Positions 8,277 through 14,455 of a stretch of DNA of 14,455 bases are shown here, piece by piece (within the stretch, counting starts at the first letter, position 1; each line of letters begins with the position of its first letter). The translations under genes and the position numbers were made by a program. The notes under the pieces are model-generated. The model did no database searches. It saw only the letters and a program-made list of their open reading frames with translations, and was not told the origin of the DNA. The stretch is from the NCBI GenBank assembly GCA_002898995.1, contig BEIM01000033.1:1-14455 (forward strand), given 5' to 3'. Source of the stretch: a bacterium HR36. GTDB lineage: Bacteria > Planctomycetota > Planctomycetia > Gemmatales > HRBIN36.

Positions 8277-8363
8277 ACACGCCCGTTAGCGACAAACCAC
8301 CTCGGGGCTGCATATAAACATTCTGTCCCGGTCTCCGTCGCACACGCGTGTTTGCGACAAACC
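8277..8363 (+). repeat. Two degenerate direct repeats 65 nt apart
   Basis: Copy 1 at 8277-8298 and copy 2 at 8342-8363 both read acacgc, a variable stretch, then gcgacaaacc. They are exactly 65 nt apart, the same spacing as the gccatttg repeats further right. In copy 2 the tail folds as GTTTG-cga-CAAAC; in copy 1 the left arm is mutated. A separate 11-mer, cacctcggggc, is also repeated at 8264-8274 and 8298-8308. Confidence 0.6.
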
Positions 8364-8482
8364 GCCGCACAGGTTTGATGGCGTGCTGGGCCAAGCCTTG
8401 GCGTTGCCTGGCTAACAATCTCCCAAGTTCCGCCAAAATCACGCGACCGACGCAAATGGCCGCGGCCACGAGGTGGGCGAGA

Positions 8483-8513
8483 GTGTGGAGCTGCCATTTG
8501 CGCAGCTCCACAC
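8483..8513. repeat. Perfect 11-bp hairpin with loop ccatttgcg (repeat copy R1)
   Basis: gtgtggagctg (8483-8493) is the exact reverse complement of cagctccacac (8503-8513), with a 9-nt loop that is the core of the repeated motif. It is the best-preserved structured copy in the region. No T-run follows on either strand. Confidence 0.85.
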
Positions 8514-8551
8514 GATGAGCCCTTGCGCGTGGCGTTGTTTTTCGCTGGTAC

Positions 8552-8580
8552 GGAGTTGCCATTTGTGCACGCCCAGGTCG
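8552..8580 (+). repeat. Repeat copy R2 (gccatttg motif)
   Basis: ggagttgccatttgtgca (8552-8569) matches copy R1 (8487-8504) at 16 of 18 positions, 65 nt downstream of it. It continues into cgcccaggtcg, which resembles the cgcagaggtgg following copy R3. It does not fold into a convincing hairpin. Confidence 0.7.
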
Positions 8581-8604
8581 TTTACTTTGCATACGTGATA
8601 CTTG

Positions 8605-8648
8605 GCCCACCTTGTGTCGAGCGGCCATTTGCGCACGCAGAGGTGGGC
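8605..8648 (+). repeat. Repeat copy R3 inside an 8-bp hairpin
   Basis: cgagcggccatttgcgca (8618-8635) is the third copy, 66 nt after R2. R2 and R3 agree at 22 of 29 positions over 8618-8646. The copy is enclosed by a perfect 8-bp inverted repeat, gcccacct (8605-8612) with aggtgggc (8641-8648), so the motif again lies in a loop. Confidence 0.7.
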
Positions 8649-8680
8649 AACGCTAAGCCAAGTCAGGACGTCCGTGGCTG

Positions 8681-8782
8681 TCATGACGTTGCCTCCTTGT
8701 ACCCGCTCTGCGGGTTAGAGAGAACCTATCGGAGCACACTGGACCGTCCGAATTGTCACGACGTGACCTCCTTGCACTCGCT
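8681..8782 (+). repeat. Imperfect 27-nt direct repeat, 75 nt apart
   Basis: Copies at 8681-8707 (beginning tcatgacgttgcctccttg) and 8756-8782 (beginning tcacgacgtgacctccttg) agree at 22 of 27 positions. Each is followed by a small hairpin: acccgc-tct-gcgggt (8701-8715) after the first and ttctc-aaagt-gagag (about 8786-8800) after the second. Both are then followed by an AGAGA-containing stretch and ATC. The pair lies about 110-240 nt upstream of the rpsT promoter. Confidence 0.65.
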
Positions 8783-8891
8783 GGCTTCTCAAAGTGAGAG
8801 ATTCCATCTCCTTCGCGAAAAACCAGTTGCAGGACATCCCTGAGTTGTTCTACCCGCCAGAAAAAGTCGGGATAAGTCAGCAGCTACAGCG

Positions 8892-8920
8892 TTGAAAATT
8901 GGGGGGCTAGTTGCTAGAAT
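8892..8920 (+). promoter_or_regulatory. Strong extended -10 promoter of rpsT
   Basis: TTGAAA (8892-8897) and TAGAAT (8915-8920) are separated by the ideal 17 nt, and the -10 box is preceded by TGC, giving an extended -10 element. The predicted start is near 8927, leaving a leader of about 105 nt before the rpsT ATG. A strong promoter fits a ribosomal protein gene. Confidence 0.75.
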
Positions 8921-9031
8921 GTGGGGCCTACGGAGCTGCCCACGATTGTCTGCATGCAGGGCGCACTATTTCCTATTCAAAACCAGGCTTTTCTTTTGAC
9001 CGTAAAGACTAAAAGCGGGGAGAAGCTAAGC

Positions 9032-9322
9032 ATGCCACATTCACGCAACGCTAAGAAACGACTGCGACAAAACCTGAAACGCCGTGCTCGTAATCGGAGC
9101 GTCAAGCACGCCATCAAAACCCAGATTAAGAAGGCGTTGGCTGCGTACAAAGCGGGCAACCTCGAAGCGTTGCGTAAAGAAACCAATCTGGCCTTCGAGA
9201 AGCTAGATCGTGCTGCGAGCAAGCGCATTGTGCATCCAAATTACGCCGCTCGCAAGAAATCACAACTTTCCAGCTTGCTCACTAAGCTGGAGAAATCCGC
9301 CGCAGTTTCTACTCCGGCGTAA
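9032..9322 (+). CDS. rpsT: 30S ribosomal protein S20
   Basis: Basic 96-residue protein that binds 16S rRNA early in small-subunit assembly. The sequence fits S20 throughout: an N-terminal MPHSRNAKKRLRQNLKRR, then RNRSVKHAIKTQIKKAL, a long charged helix, and the C-terminal IVHPNYAARKKSQLSSLL segment. The length is slightly above the usual 85-90 residues because of a short Ser/Ala/Pro tail. The ATG at 9032 follows GGGGAG by 9 nt; the frame is open further upstream, but the extra 37 residues are not S20-like. It is a single-gene unit with its own promoter, as is common for rpsT. It converges on secDF, with 280 nt between them and no obvious intrinsic terminator in that gap. Confidence 0.97.
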   Translation: MPHSRNAKKRLRQNLKRRARNRSVKHAIKTQIKKALAAYKAGNLEALRKETNLAFEKLDRAASKRIVHPNYAARKKSQLSSLLTKLEKSAAVSTPA

Positions 9323-9602
9323 CCATAGACTACTGAGACAAGTCAGGCTCGTGCGCGGAGTTTTGGAGCGACTCTGGTGCTGGGTGGTAACAGTCCTACG
9401 TAGCGGGGAATGATTGAAGAATTGGGATTCCGGCTTTGCGGGGCGTTAGTTCGCTTAGATGGTATTGTATTCGGCAATCGCCCTTTGCATAGTGGACCGG
9501 TCCGCAACGGTGTGTCGGAAAACCACTGCAGCTCCTGTCTTTCCGTGCGCTGGCTGCCGCGGGGACAATGACCGATGATATTCCACCTGGGGTGAGGCAG
9601 GC

Positions 9603-12600
9603 TCAGGAAGAGCGCGCCGCCGTCGTGGCGCGAACCGGTTCCGCGGGTCGGCCTTCGCCGAAAATCAGCAACAGCGGGCTGGCCACGAAGATCGAGCTGT
9701 AAGTGCCGATGATAACGCCCGCCATCATCAAGAACGAAAACAGATGCACCCCGGGGCCTCCCAGCACATAGAGCACGAACACGACCAAAAAGGCAGTGAA
9801 AGCAGTCAAGATAGTTCGGCTCAAGGTTTGATTGACGCTCTCGTTGATCATCTCCGGGGTCAGGAGTGGGCTCTTGCCGCGCACTTCTTTGATACGGTCG
9901 AAGACGACAATGGTGTCGTTGACCGAGAAACCAATAAGTGTGAGCAAGGCGGCCACTCCCGAAAGGTCCATTTTGAACTGCTCTAGCAGCAGCCAGCCGG
10001 AAACGGTCGGGAAAAACTCAGCGAAATACGAGGCAATGCCCAGCAATCCTGCGGAGAAAAGCACATCATGAATCAAGCACAAGACGGCGGCCACGCCAAA
10101 CGTCCAGTTCCCGAAGCGAAACCAGAGATACCCAATAATTGCCAACCAACTCAAGACAATGGCTTGTAAAGCAGTGAGCTGCACTTCGCGGGCCACTTGG
10201 CTGTCGAAATTCTCCAGGCGCTCGGACTTGGGTCCGCTCAGCGAGTTTTCGAGGAACTGGACGAGTTCTTTCGGATCGGTGTTCGCAAGCGATTCGGGAA
10301 AGCGCACGCGCAGCACTACCACCGGTCGCCAGCCCAACTGACCGTCTTTGGTCTTCTCACTGCGTACGGAATCCTCAACGGCGTAATACTGATCGGGCTT
10401 GGGTACTTGATGATCAGCAAACCAACGAGACACCAGACCGCCAACCCGCGTGCTAGTAACGGCAAAGATGCGATTGACATCGGCTTGACGGAGTTGTGCT
10501 AGCGTGGGCGTCTGATTCTCTTCGACGATGCCACGCAGTTTGTCCACGGCAATGGGAGGGTCGCTATCGTCCAGCTCAACTTGCCAGGTGAACGGGTTGT
10601 CGAGCGGTAGCCGTTTCAATTCGGATCGGACCTGAACATAATCGAGTTCCTCGCCGAAAGTTTGAACCACTCGGCGTTTGACCTCCTCGGGGTCGAAGAT
10701 CAACACGGTGCGTCCGCTGGGATCTTGTACTGGCCGGCGGAGGGTGGTGCGTATGATGAATTCCCGGGTGTTGCCAGCAGTTTGTTCACCGCGATACAAC
10801 GCATCCACAGTTACATCTGGGAGAACCTCACGCTCAGTAAGGCGCCTGCGGACTTCATCAATCGGCTTGGGTTCTTTGAAAACGATGTGGTAGCCTGTGC
10901 CGCCCGTGAAATCAATAGCCAACCCTTTCTCGCCGCGAATCAGGAACACGGCCAACCCTAACAAAGAGAGCAGGACGGTGGCGGTGAACCAGTAGTAGCG
11001 CACCCGCATGAAATCGATATTGGGCTTGTGGAAAAACCGCAGCATGCTGAGCTTAGTTAGCCAACCCCGGTAGTGCCAGATGTCAAACATGACCCGCGTC
11101 ATGTACAGAGAGGTGAATAGGCTGATGATCAAGCCGACGGTGAGACTGACGCCAAAACCTTTTAGCTGGTCATTGCCTACGACGTACAGCACCACCGCTG
11201 TGAAGATACTGGTCAAGTGGGTATCCAAGATTGTGGGCAAGGCGCGTTCATAGCCGTTACGCAAAGCGAGCACCAGAGAGGCCCCGCGGTCACGCTCTTC
11301 CCGCAGCCGTTCGTAAATGAGCACGTTGGCATCCACCGCCATACCCAGCATGAGCACTAGCCCTGCGAGGCCAGGGAGGGTAAAGGTGGCATTGAAAAAA
11401 ACCATGAAAGCGACGGTCAACAACAGGTTGGCCAGCAAAGCCACGCTGGCAACTAACCCAGCGAAACGGTAATACACGATCATGAAGACCACCACCGTGA
11501 CGAAGGAAATGATGACGGCGTTGCGTCCGGCGCGAATAGTGTCCTGACCCAGGCCAGGACCCATGCTCATTTCGCTCACCGGAACACGGTTGAGGGTGGC
11601 AGGCAAAGCGCCCGACTGCAATACCTGCACTAACTCCTCCACTTTGTCCCGTAATTCTTTGCCTGACAGCCCTCCCATCTCAATGATGCCGCCATCCCGC
11701 AAGCGCGCTTGTAAGACAGGGTAGGAGAATACTCTGCTATCCAGGATAATCGCCATGTGGTGGCCAACTGGTTCAGTCAAGGCGAAGAGTTTTTCGGCCC
11801 CCGCGGCCTTCATACTGAAGTGCACTACCAATTGGCCAGTGCGGCCACCAGGCCCTTTCCAAACGCTGGCCAGGTCTTCTCCGACAACAGCCTGCGTCTC
11901 ATCAGCAGGTTTACGGGTCAGCAGAAAGTAGCGATTGACTTGGTTGGCGTAGTAAAAGGCCAGATTGCCACTTTCAACAAAACCTTCGGGAAGTTGCGGC
12001 GTCTGGCCATCGCGCGGTTTTTTGAGCTCACGCACGACGTTATCAGCCAGCTCCACCCATTCCAACAGCGAAGGTTCCGGGAGGGCTGGGTAATCGGCAG
12101 GGACGGGCGGAACACTACGCTCATCGGGCGTCCAATCCCGCACTGCCTCCTGAACCGCCTTGAAAACTTGCCGGCCCACTTCTCGCCCGGTAACGTCGCG
12201 ATCGCGGGTGTCAGCCACCAAGCGAAATTCGAGTTTCCCAACTTGGCCCACCGCATTCTTGACTCGCTCAATATCCGCCTGCTGCCGACCGGGACGCAGG
12301 GGCAAAATGATTTCCACTCGTGGCGGGGTAGTCTGTATTGGACGAATGGTGATCTGCTGCAAGTCTGCGGGGTCAATGCGGCGTTTGAGAGCGTTGGCCA
12401 GCCGGGTGCTATCGAACTCTGCCCGTTGGTCGTCACTGAGACGGTTGAACCACCAGTCCCGGTCTACCTCATAAATGAGAATAGTACCCCCAGCCAGATC
12501 CACGCCCATGTTGAAACGCAAGCCGCCTTCGGCCTGAGGATCGAGCATATTCAGCGTGGCCGCTACCACAATCCACGCCGAGACCACAAGGGGCACTACG

Positions 12601-12635
12601 CAAATCACAATCGGCCAGAAAAACTTCTTCAGCAT
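9603..12635 (-). CDS. secDF: Fused protein translocase subunit SecDF
   Basis: Inner-membrane RND-type accessory of the Sec translocon that uses the proton gradient to pull exported proteins across; here SecD and SecF are one 1010-residue chain. SecD half: TM1 (about 7-28), the VDLAGGT motif (45-51), a periplasmic head, then five membrane segments from about 372 to 520 including GMAVDANVLIYERLREE (431-447, D435). SecF half: TM1 (about 547-566), the DFTGGT motif (575-580), and a membrane block with GFSVNDTIVVFDRIKE (902-917, D907) and LSRTI (938-942, R940). The aspartates and arginine match the proton-path residues known in Thermus SecDF. The SecF periplasmic part (about 585-820) is much longer than in ordinary SecF. 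The start has GAGGGG about 6 nt upstream. It lies 19 nt after yajC, in one operon with tgt. Confidence 0.95.
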   Translation of the reverse strand: MLKKFFWPIVICVVPLVVSAWIVVAATLNMLDPQAEGGLRFNMGVDLAGGTILIYEVDRDWWFNRLSDDQRAEFDSTRLANALKRRIDPADLQQITIRPIQTTPPRVEIILPLRPGRQQADIERVKNAVGQVGKLEFRLVADTRDRDVTGREVGRQVFKAVQEAVRDWTPDERSVPPVPADYPALPEPSLLEWVELADNVVRELKKPRDGQTPQLPEGFVESGNLAFYYANQVNRYFLLTRKPADETQAVVGEDLASVWKGPGGRTGQLVVHFSMKAAGAEKLFALTEPVGHHMAIILDSRVFSYPVLQARLRDGGIIEMGGLSGKELRDKVEELVQVLQSGALPATLNRVPVSEMSMGPGLGQDTIRAGRNAVIISFVTVVVFMIVYYRFAGLVASVALLANLLLTVAFMVFFNATFTLPGLAGLVLMLGMAVDANVLIYERLREERDRGASLVLALRNGYERALPTILDTHLTSIFTAVVLYVVGNDQLKGFGVSLTVGLIISLFTSLYMTRVMFDIWHYRGWLTKLSMLRFFHKPNIDFMRVRYYWFTATVLLSLLGLAVFLIRGEKGLAIDFTGGTGYHIVFKEPKPIDEVRRRLTEREVLPDVTVDALYRGEQTAGNTREFIIRTTLRRPVQDPSGRTVLIFDPEEVKRRVVQTFGEELDYVQVRSELKRLPLDNPFTWQVELDDSDPPIAVDKLRGIVEENQTPTLAQLRQADVNRIFAVTSTRVGGLVSRWFADHQVPKPDQYYAVEDSVRSEKTKDGQLGWRPVVVLRVRFPESLANTDPKELVQFLENSLSGPKSERLENFDSQVAREVQLTALQAIVLSWLAIIGYLWFRFGNWTFGVAAVLCLIHDVLFSAGLLGIASYFAEFFPTVSGWLLLEQFKMDLSGVAALLTLIGFSVNDTIVVFDRIKEVRGKSPLLTPEMINESVNQTLSRTILTAFTAFLVVFVLYVLGGPGVHLFSFLMMAGVIIGTYSSIFVASPLLLIFGEGRPAEPVRATTAARSS

Positions 12636-12654
12636 CCTTTTCCCCTCAAGTCCG

Positions 12655-13086
12655 TTAGCTCTTCTTGCTTTCGCTGGTAGCTTCGTCCTTGCGGCGGACT
12701 TTGATAATCATCGAGCGCAGGACGCGCAAATGCGTGCCATCATCCACCTCAATCCGCAGCACGTCGTCGCCTCCAGCAATACCTTCAGCTTTTTCCTGGA
12801 TGGCGACTACCCGACCGATGATGCCGCCCGCCGTGATGACTTCGTCGTGGTTGCGAATCGAAGCCAGCATCTCTTGGCGTTCCTTTTCTCGTTTCTGGGC
12901 GTGTCGCAGTAGCAGGAACCAGAACAACACTAGCATCAGGAGGATCGGGACAAAAAACCCCCAACCCGCTAACGGGTCCTGCTGCGCAAGCAAACCTGGT
13001 ACCACTGCGAACCAGCCAGATTGCATGGGCTGCGGTGGCAGTTGCAGCATAATTCCGAGCTGGGGGCAGCTATCGAAGAAGCCCAT
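12655..13086 (-). CDS. yajC: Preprotein translocase subunit YajC
   Basis: Small inner-membrane protein that associates with SecDF, 143 residues. It has one membrane segment (about 42-60, GWGFFVPILLMLVLFWFLLL), then the charged stretch RHAQKREKERQEML and the family block NHDEVITAGGIIGRV (79-93), followed by a small beta domain and a Lys/Ser-rich tail. The region before the membrane segment, about 40 residues with several Pro and Gln, is longer than usual. The ATG at 13086 has GAGG about 8 nt upstream; ATGs at 13050 and 13026 would shorten the N-terminus and cannot be excluded. It is located 118 nt after tgt and 19 nt before secDF, the standard tgt-yajC-secDF order. Confidence 0.93.
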   Translation of the reverse strand: MGFFDSCPQLGIMLQLPPQPMQSGWFAVVPGLLAQQDPLAGWGFFVPILLMLVLFWFLLLRHAQKREKERQEMLASIRNHDEVITAGGIIGRVVAIQEKAEGIAGGDDVLRIEVDDGTHLRVLRSMIIKVRRKDEATSESKKS

Positions 13087-13204
13087 GACGCAAGCCTCGT
13101 AGAGACCTGGGTGGTGGAGCCAGGATGGTGGCGCTTACCCAAGCAGCGAGCGCAGTCGGATGCGAGCAGGGCAGAGTCAACGCCAACCGACTGGCCAGCT
13201 TATC

Positions 13205-14317
13205 CTAATTGCCAGCCTGGCATTGGGCAAGGCGAGCCGCGCGATATTCAGCGAATCGGCCCTGGGCTATGGCCTGGCGGATTTCTCCCATGAGCCGCTG
13301 GTAAAACGTGATATTGTGCAGCGACACCAGAATCGGCCCGAGCATTTCGTCGGCGTGAAACAAATGGTGCAAGTACGCGCGACTGAACTGCCGACAGGCC
13401 ACGCAGGGACAATCGTCTTCTAAAGGTCGTGGGTCGGTCCGATGCACGGCATTGCGCAAACGAAGAACCCCTGTGCGCGCAAAAGCCTGGGCATTGCGGC
13501 CATTGCGTGTGGGCAGAACACAATCGAATAAATCCACGCCTGCGGCCACCGCTTCGAGGATATCCTGCGGTCGGCCTACGCCCATGAGGTAACGCGGTTT
13601 ATGCTCAGGGAGCCAATCGGCCGTCTGCGTCATAATCGGGTACATCAACTCGGGCGGTTCGCCCACGCTGAACCCTCCCAATGCGTAGCCGGGAAAATCT
13701 AGCGCCAGCAGAGCACGTACGCATTCTCGTCTTAGCCCCAAGTCAAGACCGCCCTGGACGATGCCAAAGAGTGCCTGGTCTGGGCGGCGCTGCGCTTTGC
13801 GGCATCGTTCTGCCCAGTGCACCGTACGGCGCACCGCTTCCCGCAAAACCGAATCCGAGGCATCATAAGGCGGGCATTCATCTAAACACATGGCGATGTC
13901 CGAGCCAAGGAGTTCTTGTATCTCCACAGCACGTTCTGGCGTCAGCTCCAGTAAACTGCCGTCCAAGTGAGAGCGAAACTCCACGCCGTGATCGCTTATT
14001 CGCCGAATCGCCGCAAGACTGAACACCTGGTAGCCCCCGCTGTCTGTCAGGATGGGGCCCTCCCAGGCCATGAATTGGTGCAAGCCCCCTAGCAGGGCAA
14101 TTAGTTCAGCACCCGGTCGCAAAGCGAGGTGATAAGTGTTGGCTAAGAGCATCTGCACCCCAGCCTGGTGCAATTGTTCCGGCAGCAGGCCCTTAACTGT
14201 CGCCTGCGTGCCGACAGGCATGAAAGCTGGCGTATCTACGATGCCGTGTGGGGTTTTCATTCGGCCCAGTCTGGCTTTCCCAGATGTCGCCAGTACCTCG
14301 AAGCAGACCGCATCCAT
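13205..14317 (-). CDS. tgt: tRNA-guanine transglycosylase (queuine tRNA-ribosyltransferase)
   Basis: Cytoplasmic enzyme that swaps guanine 34 in tRNAs with GUN anticodons for the queuosine precursor preQ1. The 370-residue protein is complete and all key residues are present. They are the catalytic Asp92 in ILTDSGGYQVFS, nucleophile Asp265 in LFDCVLPTRNGRN, the substrate-pocket stretch GIVQGG (185-190) and LGGFSVGE (213-220), and the zinc ligands C303, C305, C308 and H334 (spacing identical to Zymomonas Tgt). The ATG at 14317 follows AAGGG by about 7 nt. It is the first visible gene of the cluster with yajC and secDF, an association widespread in bacteria. No queuosine biosynthesis genes (queC, queD, queE, queF) are in view. 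The upstream 138 nt to the window edge show no gene. Confidence 0.97.
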   Translation of the reverse strand: MDAVCFEVLATSGKARLGRMKTPHGIVDTPAFMPVGTQATVKGLLPEQLHQAGVQMLLANTYHLALRPGAELIALLGGLHQFMAWEGPILTDSGGYQVFSLAAIRRISDHGVEFRSHLDGSLLELTPERAVEIQELLGSDIAMCLDECPPYDASDSVLREAVRRTVHWAERCRKAQRRPDQALFGIVQGGLDLGLRRECVRALLALDFPGYALGGFSVGEPPELMYPIMTQTADWLPEHKPRYLMGVGRPQDILEAVAAGVDLFDCVLPTRNGRNAQAFARTGVLRLRNAVHRTDPRPLEDDCPCVACRQFSRAYLHHLFHADEMLGPILVSLHNITFYQRLMGEIRQAIAQGRFAEYRAARLAQCQAGN

Positions 14318-14455
14318 GTCATCGCCCTTATGCCGTAGCTGAGGACAAGCTAGCTCCTAGGAGGCGCCCATGTTTTCCTAACCTTCCGCAGCCCCGCCAG
14401 GCCCTGCAAGCCTCTGCCGGGCTGTCACGTGCAACATAACAGCATGAGCAGCCCC

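Larger units (their letters stand above)
8451..8633. repeat. Long-range inverted repeat with arms of about 27 nt
   Basis: The left arm (8451-8477) starts cgcaaatggccgcgg and ends aggtggg. The right arm (8606-8633) starts cccaccttgtg and ends gcggccatttgcg. The reverse complement of one matches the other at both ends over most of the length, with a few mismatches and a one-base gap in the middle. The arms enclose about 128 nt that include two further copies of the gccatttg motif. Confidence 0.65.
7757..9031. other. Long non-coding, repeat-rich intergenic region
   Basis: About 1.3 kb between the divergently oriented PSCyt1 operon and rpsT with no credible gene. Short open frames exist on both strands but none has a ribosome-binding site with a recognisable product, and several overlap one another. 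The left third holds the candidate operon promoter and little else. From about 8090 to 8810 it is dense in inverted and direct repeats listed separately. The right end holds the rpsT promoter and a leader of about 105 nt. I see no RNase P, tmRNA, SRP or tRNA signature. It may be decayed sequence, a site of dispersed repeats, or a structured RNA. Confidence 0.7.

Noticed and set aside
8264..8660. A CRISPR array, suggested by the 65-66 nt period
   Set aside because: The repeats are too diverged, one copy is inverted, the cores differ between the two halves, and no cas gene is in the window.
8439..8684. A small minus-strand protein with 22-residue repeats (VRKWPLDT, VHKWQLRT)
   Set aside because: Only two copies are in frame; the third is shifted by one base, and there is no ribosome-binding site. 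Non-coding repeats explain it better.
9323..9602. A terminator between convergent rpsT and secDF
   Set aside because: The best stem (cggaaa with tttccg near 9517-9546) has a long loop and no T-run, so I do not call one.
11757..12680. A 307-residue open frame on the + strand opposite secDF
   Set aside because: It is fully antisense to the well-supported SecD half, with no recognisable motifs.
14359..14381. A three-codon mini-ORF (ATG TTT TCC TAA) after a perfect AGGAGG
   Set aside because: It is probably chance: it lies on the + strand upstream of the divergent tgt start, the SD belongs to a short palindrome (ctcctaggag), and no gene follows in the window.

Overview
The window looks like a planctomycete chromosome segment. 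The main evidence is a DUF1501 protein encoded next to a PSCyt1/DUF1549/DUF1553 protein, together with a BBP7-type outer-membrane barrel and a fused SecDF. Placement near the Gemmatales is a weaker guess from overall feel. There are no insertion sequences, tRNAs or rRNAs, and no convincing CRISPR array.

Left part (1-3426, + strand): the 3' end of an unrecognised conserved protein gene cut by the window edge, a small proline/asparagine-rich lipoprotein, a BBP7-like outer-membrane beta-barrel, and a thioredoxin with a clear sigma70-type promoter. The lipoprotein and barrel are both predicted envelope proteins.

Middle part (3649-7726, - strand): an operon of the common planctomycete pair, read right to left. 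First comes the PSCyt1/DUF1549/DUF1553 protein (putative secreted c-type cytochrome-like protein), then a DUF1501 protein with a twin-arginine signal 13 nt downstream. The first gene is interrupted by one in-frame TAA directly followed by ATG, which leaves two fragments in the same frame with no other lesion.

The stretch 7727-9031 has no credible gene and is rich in repeats. It holds a perfect 11-bp hairpin, a degenerate motif recurring every 65-66 nt, an inverted copy of that motif, a second pair of 65-nt-spaced repeats, a 75-nt-spaced duplication, and the strong promoter of rpsT.

Right part: rpsT (ribosomal protein S20, + strand) converges on a tgt - yajC - secDF cluster (- strand), the classical bacterial arrangement of queuosine tRNA modification with the Sec accessory complex. 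SecD and SecF are one 1010-residue protein, and its SecF half carries an unusually large periplasmic region. The Sec and Tat routes would serve the secreted lipoprotein, barrel and DUF1501/PSCyt1 proteins encoded nearby, but nothing shows a dedicated link.
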